DNA of 12,733 bases from DASXYU01 sp036502295. Its GTDB lineage: Bacteria; Actinomycetota; Actinomycetes; Mycobacteriales; Jatrophihabitantaceae. Of the stretch, positions 1 through 6,342 are shown piece by piece. The translations under genes were made by a program, and so were the position numbers. The stretch is from contig DASXYU010000127.1 of the NCBI GenBank assembly GCA_036502295.1, positions 1 through 12,733 of the forward strand, written 5' to 3'. Within the stretch, counting starts at the first letter, position 1; every line of letters begins with the position of its first letter. The notes beneath the pieces were generated by a model. The model did not search any database. It was given only the letters and a program-made list of their open reading frames with translations, and had not been told where the DNA came from.

Positions 1-1
1 C

Positions 2-82
2 GGCGAGTCGGAACAGATCGTCGCCAAGGCGCTGGCAGGCGGTCGCGATGGCCTCAGCTGGTTACTGCCACCGGCTTACTGA
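2..82 (+). CDS. Possible 3' end of an unidentified plus-strand gene (partial)
   Basis: Twenty-six codons are open from the window edge to a TGA at 80-82, and they would encode a C-terminus ending in LSWLLPPAY. Third positions are mainly G or C, which fits real coding DNA here. The stretch lies in otherwise unassigned sequence and would converge on the GT2 gene that ends at 106. The family cannot be recognised from so short a tail. A minus-strand reading across the same bases is also open to the edge but has an in-frame TAA and no good start, so the plus strand is slightly preferred. This call is weak. Confidence 0.25.
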   Translation, partial: GESEQIVAKALAGGRDGLSWLLPPAY

Positions 83-105
83 CGGTGTTGAGGTGCCGCA
101 GGGCC

Positions 106-663
106 TCAGCCCAGGCCGAAGGCGACGGAGAGCAGGATCGAGACGAACGGCCCGGCTGCGGCGAGCAGCAGGCTGTCGCGGGAGTAGGCCCGAAAACCAC
201 TCGCCGCATCCGGCAGTTCGGTGCCGGCGGCGAGGTTCACCACCTTGCTGCCCAGCCGCTGCAGCCTGACCTTCAGCGGCGAAAAGTGGTCGACCAGGTG
301 CACCTGCCGGTCGGCGATGACGATGTCCGCCTTGCCGGCGATGATCGGCTGCACCAGATCGGTGATCCGCTCCTGCGGGTACTGGTTGTCGCCATCGGTG
401 TTCACCACGATGTCGGCGCCGAGTTCGAGGGCACGCTGCACACCGTCGTGGAAACTACGGCCGAGGCCCTGGTTGCGGGCATGCATCACGAAGTGCTTCA
501 CCCCGTGGGCCTTCGCGATCTCGACGGTGCGGTCGGTGGAGCCATCGTTGATGACGAGGATGATGATCTCGTCGATTCCGGGAATCTGCTTGGGGATGGA
601 TTCGAGGACGGAGGGAAGCGTCTCCTCCTCATTGAGGCAGGGAATCTGCACCACGAGCTTCAT
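106..663 (-). CDS. GT2 glycosyltransferase, dolichol-phosphate-mannose-synthase type, C-terminally truncated
   Basis: The product is 185 residues. An N-terminal GT-A fold opens with VVQIPCLNEEETL (residues 4-16) and has INDGSTD (39-45) and a DGD metal/nucleotide-binding motif in NTDGDNQYP (88-96). SGFRAYSRDSLL (155-166) is also a family motif. Members normally continue for well over 100 residues, completing the acceptor side and adding one or more membrane segments. Here residue 166 is followed by one hydrophobic stretch, LAAAGPFVSILLSVAFGLG, and a stop, so the late catalytic region is missing. The ATG at 663 lies one base after the stop of the upstream gene, suggesting translational coupling; GAGGAG sits 12 bases upstream. 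An open-frame extension to 843 overlaps the upstream gene and is not used. If intact, the enzyme would transfer a sugar, perhaps to a polyprenyl phosphate. It may be a decaying gene. Confidence 0.85.
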   Translation of the reverse strand: MKLVVQIPCLNEEETLPSVLESIPKQIPGIDEIIILVINDGSTDRTVEIAKAHGVKHFVMHARNQGLGRSFHDGVQRALELGADIVVNTDGDNQYPQERITDLVQPIIAGKADIVIADRQVHLVDHFSPLKVRLQRLGSKVVNLAAGTELPDAASGFRAYSRDSLLLAAAGPFVSILLSVAFGLG

Positions 664-664
664 C

Positions 665-3172
665 TCAGTCAACCGCTCCTCGTTCGCTTGCCACTCGTCG
701 CGCACGACTCGCCATCCGCCGCGCGAGTTCGCGGGGCCCACCGTTGGCCAGATAGTGCTTGGCCAGATCGATGCTCGATCCGCCCACCGGCGGGGTGGTG
801 GAGATAGGGCGGTTGCGCACGAGTCCGGTAGCTCCGGAGTCACCGGCGCGGCGTGGGTCGCGGCAGAACTCGAGCAGCGGACGCGTCACCGCGGGCCAAG
901 TGAACTCCTCCGCCACCTGGCGGATGTTCTGCCGGCACACAGCGGCGAAGTCCTCGTCGAAGAGGCAGCGCTCAAGCGCCGCCTCGATCGCGGCGACGTC
1001 CTGTTCGGGCACCGCGACACCGAGGTTGCGTTCGGAGACGATGTCACCGAAGGAGTCGCCCTCGGTGACCACCATCGGCAGTCCGGCCCAGAGGTAGTCC
1101 AGGACGCGGGTGCGGAAGGAGAACGTCGTCTCGATGTGCTCGAAGTGCGTGCTCACACCGAGGTCGGCGTCGAGCAGGTAGTTCTGCCGCTCGTTGTAGT
1201 CGACCCAGCCTTCGTTGAAGAAGACGTGCTTGCCGGTGAGGCCGAGCGAATCGGCGAGGCCACGCGTCTCGGTGACCATCCGCATCTTCGGCACGAGAGG
1301 GTTCGGGTGCGCGGTGCCGAGGAAGAATAGGCGCACCTCGGGGTGGCGCGCGGCGAGCCGGTGCACCGCGTGGATCAGCGTCAACGGGTCGAACCAGTTG
1401 TAGATGCCACCGGCCCAGAGGATGACCTTGTCGGTGGGGGCGATCCCCGGGAACGCGCCGCCCTTGATCGGGTGGTCCGTCTGCTCCGGCGCCTCACTCG
1501 GCAGGCCGAAGGGCACGACACCGAGCAGGCTTCCCAGCGAGGGGTCGCGATCGTAGGTGCGCGGGTTGAGGCGCCCGACGCCTGCAAGCTGGCCGAGCCA
1601 GAAATGCCGCTGCTTCTCGCTGGCGCAGATGAAGTAGTCGCCACGGCGAAGCTGCAGATTGAGTGCCTCGGTGGTGGAGGCGATGTCCTTCGCGCGGCTG
1701 AGCACCTCGTCTCCGCGAGTCTGCTCGAGCTGCTCCAGGTGCATCGGGTCGTAGAGGTCGGCGACGAGCACCTTGTCCGTCTTCGCCAGCCACGGGGCGT
1801 GGGTGAGCAGGAAGCCCTGGAAGACCACGACGTCGGCCCAGTCGACATCGGCCTTCAAGCCCGCCAGTGTCCGGGCGCCGACCTCGAAACGCTCATGGCT
1901 GATCGCGCAGCTGGTGGTGGAGATGAGGCGCACGTCGTGTTCGCTGGAGAGCTCCTCCGCGAGGTGGAACGCGCGGATCGCAGGTCCGGCCATCTTCGCC
2001 GCCAGCGGGTCGCCGGTGACGACGAGGATGCGGCTGCGGGTGGCGAACCACTCGACGATCTCGAAGGCTTCGACCAGCGCCTTGTGCCCGGCGAGGTAGT
2101 GCGCCTGGGGAAAGGCCGGCTCGATGGCGTTGCGCATCAGCGGCATGAGTTCGCGGTCGGTGCGCAGTCTCGTCCGCTGGATCTCGGTGCGTGTCTTCTG
2201 CAGCGACGGAATGCGGTCGATGAACGAGTCGATCGCGTACGGACCGGAGAGCACCCGCTTGTTCACGGTCGCGGTCTCGGAGATGTCGCCGCCGAGGCCC
2301 TGCTCCAGATCGAGCAACGAGATGTCGGCGTCGCCAAAGGCGAGTGAGCGACGCACCGACAGCGCCATCGCCGGGGCGAGGAGCTTGGCGAGTCCCTCGT
2401 CCGAGAGGTTCTTGTAGAGCATCATCAGCGCGTTGCGCTCCAGCAGGAACCACTCGCTGTACTGACCGAACTCCTTCATGGACTGGTGGTGCTTGTGGTA
2501 GACCACCGAGGTCGGCACGTAGCGGACGCGCTTACCCATGAGATTGAGCCGCCAGCCGAGGTCGACGTCCTCGTAGAACATGAAGAATCGCTCGTCGAAG
2601 CCGTCGAGGCTACGGAAGTCCGAGGCGCGCACGATCATTGCCGAGCCGGTCGGAAAGAGGACGTCGCGCGGGGTCTCGTCGAGGCCGTCGTAGGGGCTTC
2701 CGGCGTCGGGCTTGTAGCCCATGCCGTACCAGGCAAGCGCCGCGTCGACGAAGTCGACGTCCTTGCCGTCCCAGTCCAGCACCTTGCTGGCGACACAGCC
2801 GATGGTGGAGTCGAGCTGCAGGGCGGTGATCGCCTCGCTGAGCCACTTGCGGTCGGGTTTGGCATCGTTGTTGATGAAGGCGATGAACTCGCCCGTGGCG
2901 TGCTGCACGCCGAGGTTGCAGCCGCCAGTGAAGCCGGAGTTGCGCGGTGACTCGACGAGGATGACGTGCTCCGGAGCGCGCTCGCGCAACTGCACCGCGC
3001 TGTCATCGCCCGAGGCATTGTCGACGCAGATGATCTCCAGCTGGTCAGCCGAGAAGTCCAACTCGGTCAGGCGCTGCAGGCAGGTCAGTGTGTCTTCGAC
3101 GCCGCGGAAGTTGACGACGACGACTGAAACGCGGCCCGCCACCATCTCGGCCTGGCTCACACGATGCTTCAT
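665..3172 (-). CDS. Two-domain glycosyltransferase (GT2 domain fused to GT4-like domain)
   Basis: The product is 835 residues with no evident membrane segment, so it is probably cytoplasmic. Residues about 14-260 form a GT-A domain of the rhamnosyltransferase-like GT2 group: VSVVVVNFRG (15-24), VDNAS (50-54), NND in place of DXD (101-103), and the acidic motif FYEDVDLGWR (199-208). A helical linker (about 260-375) leads to a GT-B domain, residues about 380-775, with MAGPAIRAF (394-402), LWAGGIYNWFDPLTL (585-599) and LDYLWAGLP (691-699). A basic tail follows. The second half closely matches the separate GT4 gene at 6343-7695. The ATG at 3172 overlaps the wzt stop (ATGA), so this start is chosen over the open extension to 3226; GGGAGG lies 13 bases upstream. 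Two domains suggest two successive glycosyl transfers in chain building. Donor and linkage are unknown; dTDP-rhamnose is a plausible donor because rmlB and rmlD are in the cluster. Confidence 0.93.
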   Translation of the reverse strand: MKHRVSQAEMVAGRVSVVVVNFRGVEDTLTCLQRLTELDFSADQLEIICVDNASGDDSAVQLRERAPEHVILVESPRNSGFTGGCNLGVQHATGEFIAFINNDAKPDRKWLSEAITALQLDSTIGCVASKVLDWDGKDVDFVDAALAWYGMGYKPDAGSPYDGLDETPRDVLFPTGSAMIVRASDFRSLDGFDERFFMFYEDVDLGWRLNLMGKRVRYVPTSVVYHKHHQSMKEFGQYSEWFLLERNALMMLYKNLSDEGLAKLLAPAMALSVRRSLAFGDADISLLDLEQGLGGDISETATVNKRVLSGPYAIDSFIDRIPSLQKTRTEIQRTRLRTDRELMPLMRNAIEPAFPQAHYLAGHKALVEAFEIVEWFATRSRILVVTGDPLAAKMAGPAIRAFHLAEELSSEHDVRLISTTSCAISHERFEVGARTLAGLKADVDWADVVVFQGFLLTHAPWLAKTDKVLVADLYDPMHLEQLEQTRGDEVLSRAKDIASTTEALNLQLRRGDYFICASEKQRHFWLGQLAGVGRLNPRTYDRDPSLGSLLGVVPFGLPSEAPEQTDHPIKGGAFPGIAPTDKVILWAGGIYNWFDPLTLIHAVHRLAARHPEVRLFFLGTAHPNPLVPKMRMVTETRGLADSLGLTGKHVFFNEGWVDYNERQNYLLDADLGVSTHFEHIETTFSFRTRVLDYLWAGLPMVVTEGDSFGDIVSERNLGVAVPEQDVAAIEAALERCLFDEDFAAVCRQNIRQVAEEFTWPAVTRPLLEFCRDPRRAGDSGATGLVRNRPISTTPPVGGSSIDLAKHYLANGGPRELARRMASRARRVASERGAVD

Positions 3173-4401
3173 GACGGGGTCGCCGCCTCCCGCTCGATGG
3201 GTGATCCTGGTACAAGACTGCCCCATTCACCGCCAAGAGCGATGAAACCGCCCGACTCGCGTGGCGCACCGAGGTCGACTTCGAAGCTCAGGGCATCGCG
3301 CACGAAGTCGTAGGTGTGCGTCAGAGTGCGGTCGACGATGCTTGCAAGCAGCGTGAACGGCCCAGGTTGCAGCATCAGTTTCGGGATGTCGAGGTCGACC
3401 TTGCCCACGCCGTTGATCCGCTCCGGCAGGAAGCCCGAGTCGAGGGTGTTGTGCCCCCAGACGTAGACGCCTTCTCTGCTCTCGATCGCGAACCCGAAGA
3501 TGGGGTTCTCCACGGGCTCGCTCGTCTCGAAGTTGATGCGCAGCGTGACCTGGTCGCCGGTGCGTGCCCGCACGACGGGGACGTTGTCGGGCGTGAGCAG
3601 GTGCACCGAGGTGATGCGTGCCTCGCCACTGCCCCAGCGGGTCGCGCCTGTTTCGGTCGTCTCGAGCTCGGCGTGACCCGTATCGATGTAGTCATCCACG
3701 ATGTCGGCCGCCGCACCTACGCGTTGCAGCTTGCCGTGGTCGAGCCAGGCCGCCTCGTCGCAGAGCGTGCGCAGCGAACCCATCGCATGACTGACGAGGA
3801 CGATCGTCTTGCCCTGCTTGCGGAAGGACGCGAACTTCTCCATGCACTTGTCCTGGAAGTTCGCGTCACCGACAGCGAGCACCTCATCGACGAGCAGGAT
3901 GTCGGGGTCGACGTTGATCGCCACCGAGAACCCGAGACGCACATACATGCCCGAGGAGTAGTTCTTCACCGGCTGGTCGATGAACTCACCGATGCCGCTG
4001 AAATCGACGATCGCATCGAACTTGTCGTCGATCTGCGACTTGCTCATGCCGAGGATGGAGCCGTTGAGGTAGACGTTCTCGCGACCGGAGAGTTCCGGGT
4101 GGAAGCCGGAACCGAGTTCGAGCAGCGCCGCCAGCGAACCGACGCTGCGGATGCTGCCCTCGTTCGGACGCAGGATGCGGGCGATGCACTTGAGCATCGT
4201 CGACTTGCCCGAGCCGTTCTCGCCGATGAGGCCGAAGGTCGAGCCCTTCGGGATCTCGAAGCTGACGTCACGCAGCGCCCAGAACTCGTCGTACTTCGCC
4301 CGTCCTCGGCGCAGGATCGCGGCTTTGATCGACTGGTTGCGCTCGTGGTACATGCGGAAGCGCTTCGAGACGTTGTCGACGACGATCGCAGATTCGGCCA
4401 T
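3169..4401 (-). CDS. wzt: Polysaccharide ABC transporter ATP-binding protein with C-terminal carbohydrate-binding domain
   Basis: The product is 410 residues. The nucleotide-binding domain (about 1-245) has Walker A GENGSGKST (60-68), a signature loop YSSGMYVRL (148-156), Walker B ILLVDE (168-173) and the switch histidine H205. This is the polysaccharide/teichoic-acid exporter subclass. Residues about 255-395 form a Wzt_C-like beta domain, recognisable from GSGEARITSVHLL (257-269), FGFAIESREGVYVWG (302-316) and an ending in GGEW. In characterised systems this domain binds the polymer, sometimes its modified terminus, before export. The protein would pair with Wzm, whose gene ends where this one begins (TGATG overlap). 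A strong Shine-Dalgarno (GGAGGAA, 4407-4413) seven bases before the ATG confirms this start; upstream open sequence to 4992 is wzm in another frame. Confidence 0.96.
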   Translation of the reverse strand: MAESAIVVDNVSKRFRMYHERNQSIKAAILRRGRAKYDEFWALRDVSFEIPKGSTFGLIGENGSGKSTMLKCIARILRPNEGSIRSVGSLAALLELGSGFHPELSGRENVYLNGSILGMSKSQIDDKFDAIVDFSGIGEFIDQPVKNYSSGMYVRLGFSVAINVDPDILLVDEVLAVGDANFQDKCMEKFASFRKQGKTIVLVSHAMGSLRTLCDEAAWLDHGKLQRVGAAADIVDDYIDTGHAELETTETGATRWGSGEARITSVHLLTPDNVPVVRARTGDQVTLRINFETSEPVENPIFGFAIESREGVYVWGHNTLDSGFLPERINGVGKVDLDIPKLMLQPGPFTLLASIVDRTLTHTYDFVRDALSFEVDLGAPRESGGFIALGGEWGSLVPGSPIEREAATPS

Positions 4402-5207
4402 CAGAGTTCCTCCGCCAGTCGTCCCTCGAACTTCATGAAGACGGCGTAGCCGATCACGAGGACGACAAGGGAGACACCGGTCACGATTGCCGAGTCGATG
4501 AGGGTCGGCCAGCGGCCGTTGTAGAGCGTGTCGCGGAAGATCTCGGTGAAGCGCTCGATCGGGTTGGCCCGCACCCATGGCACGAGATGCGGGTACCTGC
4601 CGGCGATGGTGGTGATCGGGTACAGGATCGGCGTTGCGTAGAACCAGATCTGCATGAGGATGCTGACGAAGTGCTGCGTGTCGCGGAAGTACACATTCGC
4701 CACCGACAGCATGAAGGAGATGCCGAGGCCGAGGCAGAAGAGCATCAGCATGAAGAAGATCGTTGCCGGCAGGTAGAGCAGCGGGCTTCCGCCGAACGCG
4801 AGACAGAGAACTAGGACGACGCCCATCTCGATGGAGGAGGTGAAGAGCAGCGCCAGTGCGGCCGAGATCACCAGGCTGGAGCGCGGGAAGTAGACCTTCT
4901 GAATCAAGTTTGCGTTGCCGATGAGAGCGCCCATACCGCTGGTCACCACGTTGGCGAAGAACAGCCATGGGATCAGGCCGGTTGCCAGCCATACGACGAA
5001 GACATCGACGCCGGACGGATCGCCCGGCGCCGGATGGTTCAGCAGGATCGTGCCGAAGACCAGCGCATAGGTGGCCAGTTGCGCCACCGGGTTCAGCAGG
5101 GACCAGACCTGGCCCAGCACGGTGCGCTTGTACTTGCCGCGGATCTCGCGCAATGTGAGGTTCAGCAGAAGCTCGCGCGATCCCCGCAGATCGACAGCCA
5201 GGGTCAC
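4401..5207 (-). CDS. wzm: Polysaccharide ABC transporter permease (ABC-2 family)
   Basis: The product is 268 residues, the usual size for this family. The cytoplasmic N-terminus carries the family hallmark LTLREIRGKYKRTVLGQVWSL (about 17-37), an interface helix that precedes the membrane part. About six hydrophobic segments follow, near residues 36-56, 68-90, 112-138, 145-170, 181-200 and 238-257, with the conserved VYFRDTQH (172-179) between the fourth and fifth. It would form a dimeric channel that moves lipid-linked glycan across the cytoplasmic membrane, powered by Wzt. The start is GTG at 5207; the preceding bases have no good Shine-Dalgarno. A 114-bp gap upstream with a promoter-like sequence and a palindrome suggests that wzm begins its own transcription unit, running on through wzt and the two glycosyltransferases. 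Confidence 0.95.
   Translation of the reverse strand: MTLAVDLRGSRELLLNLTLREIRGKYKRTVLGQVWSLLNPVAQLATYALVFGTILLNHPAPGDPSGVDVFVVWLATGLIPWLFFANVVTSGMGALIGNANLIQKVYFPRSSLVISAALALLFTSSIEMGVVLVLCLAFGGSPLLYLPATIFFMLMLFCLGLGISFMLSVANVYFRDTQHFVSILMQIWFYATPILYPITTIAGRYPHLVPWVRANPIERFTEIFRDTLYNGRWPTLIDSAIVTGVSLVVLVIGYAVFMKFEGRLAEEL
4407..4413 (-). promoter_or_regulatory. Strong Shine-Dalgarno for wzt inside the end of wzm
   Basis: GGAGGAA reads on the minus strand seven bases before the ATG at 4401, inside the last codons of wzm. It fixes the wzt start and lets ribosomes finishing wzm re-initiate through the TGATG overlap, which would keep the two transporter subunits in step. It is the clearest ribosome site in the window. 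Confidence 0.8.
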
Positions 5208-5247
5208 GAATTCAGGGCCCGTTCTGTGGCCAGCCGCGCAGGACTGA

Positions 5248-5262
5248 TCGTGACTGTCACGA
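5248..5262. promoter_or_regulatory. Perfect 15-bp palindrome at the predicted wzm transcription start (candidate operator)
   Basis: The sequence TCGTGAC-T-GTCACGA has perfect 7-bp arms around one central base. It begins seven bases downstream of the last base of the -10 box, so it would cover about +1 to +15 of the wzm transcript. A third copy of the half-site, GTCACGA, lies at 5203-5209 across the wzm start codon. The position fits a repressor operator. In RNA the same bases could form a six-pair hairpin at the 5' end. No regulator is encoded in the window, and none is named here. Confidence 0.45.
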
Positions 5263-5268
5263 CCGGTG

Positions 5269-5277
5269 ATTCTAACA
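5269..5277 (-). promoter_or_regulatory. Extended -10 promoter element for wzm-wzt-glycosyltransferase unit
   Basis: On the minus strand the bases read TGTTAGAAT. This is an extended -10 (TGn) followed by TAGAAT, which matches the TATAAT consensus in five of six positions. The implied start of transcription is near 5262, giving a leader of about 55 bases before the GTG of wzm. There is no convincing -35 at 16-18 bases; TTGGCG is present but 21 bases away. An extended -10 can work without a good -35. Confidence 0.45.
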
Positions 5278-5321
5278 GCGAAGGATGCCCGACCCCGCCA
5301 ACTGCGCTAGCCGGAAGCGGC

Positions 5322-6284
5322 TCAGAGATAGCGATCGCGCGCGGCTCGGGCCTTCCGGACGGCCCGTCGGGCCAGATCGGTGACCGAGATGCTCGCATCG
5401 TGTCCGAGCGCGGCCGCAGTCTGCTGCGCGTGGACCGCCAACCCTCGTTCTGTGGCGCCCCTGAGCTCGTCCTCGAGCCGCTGGTTCACCGAGTTCGCCT
5501 CCCGCAGCTTGCCGACGAGGCGGGTGACCTCCGTCTTGAGCCGGTCCCGCTCCGTAGCGAGTTCGTCGACCCGTAGCGCCTGCTGCGTGGTGATGGCCGT
5601 GGCATCGTCCGGGATCGCCGTGAGGACGAACTGGTAGGTGTTCGCCTCGACGTCCTCGCGCAGCGCCTCCACGATCTCAGGATCGAAATCGGACTCCTCG
5701 ATGCCGATCTCGGTTCCGAAGAGCGGGGCCTTGCTGCGTCGCAGTTCGGAGAGGACGAACCCTGCGTCACCCAGGAACTCGATGAGATTCTCCCGGGTGA
5801 AGAAGCGCAGGTGGGTGTCGTCGAGCAGACCGACCCCGCCGTAGTTGAAGTGGCCGCTCAGCAGGGCCAGGCGAACGTCACCGTGGGCGATGTTCGGCAC
5901 CGAGATGACGACGTAGCCGCCAGGACGGAGCAACGACCGCGCATCACGCAAGACGCTCAACGGGTCACGAAGATGTTCGAGGACGTCACCGAAGACGACG
6001 ACGTCGAAGGAGTCGCGGCCGAACTCGCTCTCCAGGTCCATGAACTCGAGATCCGAGACGAGGACGCGCTGCAGATGCTTGGATGCCTGCTCCGCGGCCT
6101 CGGGGTTCATCTCCACGCCGGAGACCGTGCATCCGTGGGCGATGAGCACTTTGCCGAGATAGCCCGTGTCGCAGCCGACGTCCAGGACGTCCTTGTTGCT
6201 TCCGACGAGTTCGAGCATCAACTCGTGGCTGGAACCCGGATGCGGCACGAACTCAGGGCCGAGGTCGTATTTGGAGACGCCCAT
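5322..6284 (-). CDS. SAM-dependent methyltransferase with C-terminal coiled coil
   Basis: The product is 320 residues. Residues about 15-225 are a class I methyltransferase: motif I VLDVGCDTGYLG (33-44), acidic E58 at the end of the next strand, FGDVLEHLRDPL (98-109), LLRPGGYVVISVPN (118-131) and THLRFFTRENL (157-167). This resembles the Methyltransf_23-type enzymes of surface-glycan clusters. Residues about 236-282 are charged and heptad-like (LATERDRLKTEVTRLVGKL region) and probably form a coiled coil. The last 20 residues are a basic helix. The likely role is O-methylation of the glycan, perhaps of its growing end. The ATG at 6284 is chosen because family similarity begins there; it has no Shine-Dalgarno but a TACGCT box seven bases upstream. 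The gene lies 58 bp after the GT4 gene and 114 bp before wzm. Confidence 0.88.
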   Translation of the reverse strand: MGVSKYDLGPEFVPHPGSSHELMLELVGSNKDVLDVGCDTGYLGKVLIAHGCTVSGVEMNPEAAEQASKHLQRVLVSDLEFMDLESEFGRDSFDVVVFGDVLEHLRDPLSVLRDARSLLRPGGYVVISVPNIAHGDVRLALLSGHFNYGGVGLLDDTHLRFFTRENLIEFLGDAGFVLSELRRSKAPLFGTEIGIEESDFDPEIVEALREDVEANTYQFVLTAIPDDATAITTQQALRVDELATERDRLKTEVTRLVGKLREANSVNQRLEDELRGATERGLAVHAQQTAAALGHDASISVTDLARRAVRKARAARDRYL

Positions 6285-6291
6285 GCGGGTA

Positions 6292-6297
6292 AGCGTA
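6292..6297 (-). promoter_or_regulatory. Candidate -10 box for a leaderless methyltransferase transcript
   Basis: TACGCT on the minus strand ends seven bases before the ATG at 6284, so transcription would begin at or next to the start codon. The bases between (TACCCGC) contain no Shine-Dalgarno. No clear -35 is seen. The box could serve as an internal promoter within the rmlB-to-methyltransferase run. Confidence 0.3.
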
Positions 6298-6342
6298 GCC
6301 GCGAAACGCGCCGACGCGCAGGCCCCTCCCGTTGCTGCACGT

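Noticed and set aside
1..55. Minus-strand reading with a plausible helix (EAIATACQRLGDD) at the left edge
   Set aside because: An in-frame TAA closes it just upstream and no ATG or GTG start is available, so it cannot be the beginning of a gene. The convergent plus-strand tail is a little more likely.
221..1330. Long plus-strand open frame of 369 codons, and similar ones at 85-807, 1343-2347, 3316-4449 and 7740-8798
   Set aside because: They lie antisense to well-supported minus-strand genes. Their translations have no family motifs and the biased composition typical of GC-rich antisense frames.
4402..4992. N-terminal extension of the wzt frame by about 197 codons
   Set aside because: It overlaps wzm completely and lacks hydrophobic or ABC features. 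The strong Shine-Dalgarno and ATG at 4401 fix the true start.
5309..5322. Possible terminator hairpin AGCCG-GAAG-CGGCT at the end of the methyltransferase gene
   Set aside because: The stem is only five pairs, it touches the stop codon, and no T-run follows on the minus strand. Transcription may continue into wzm.
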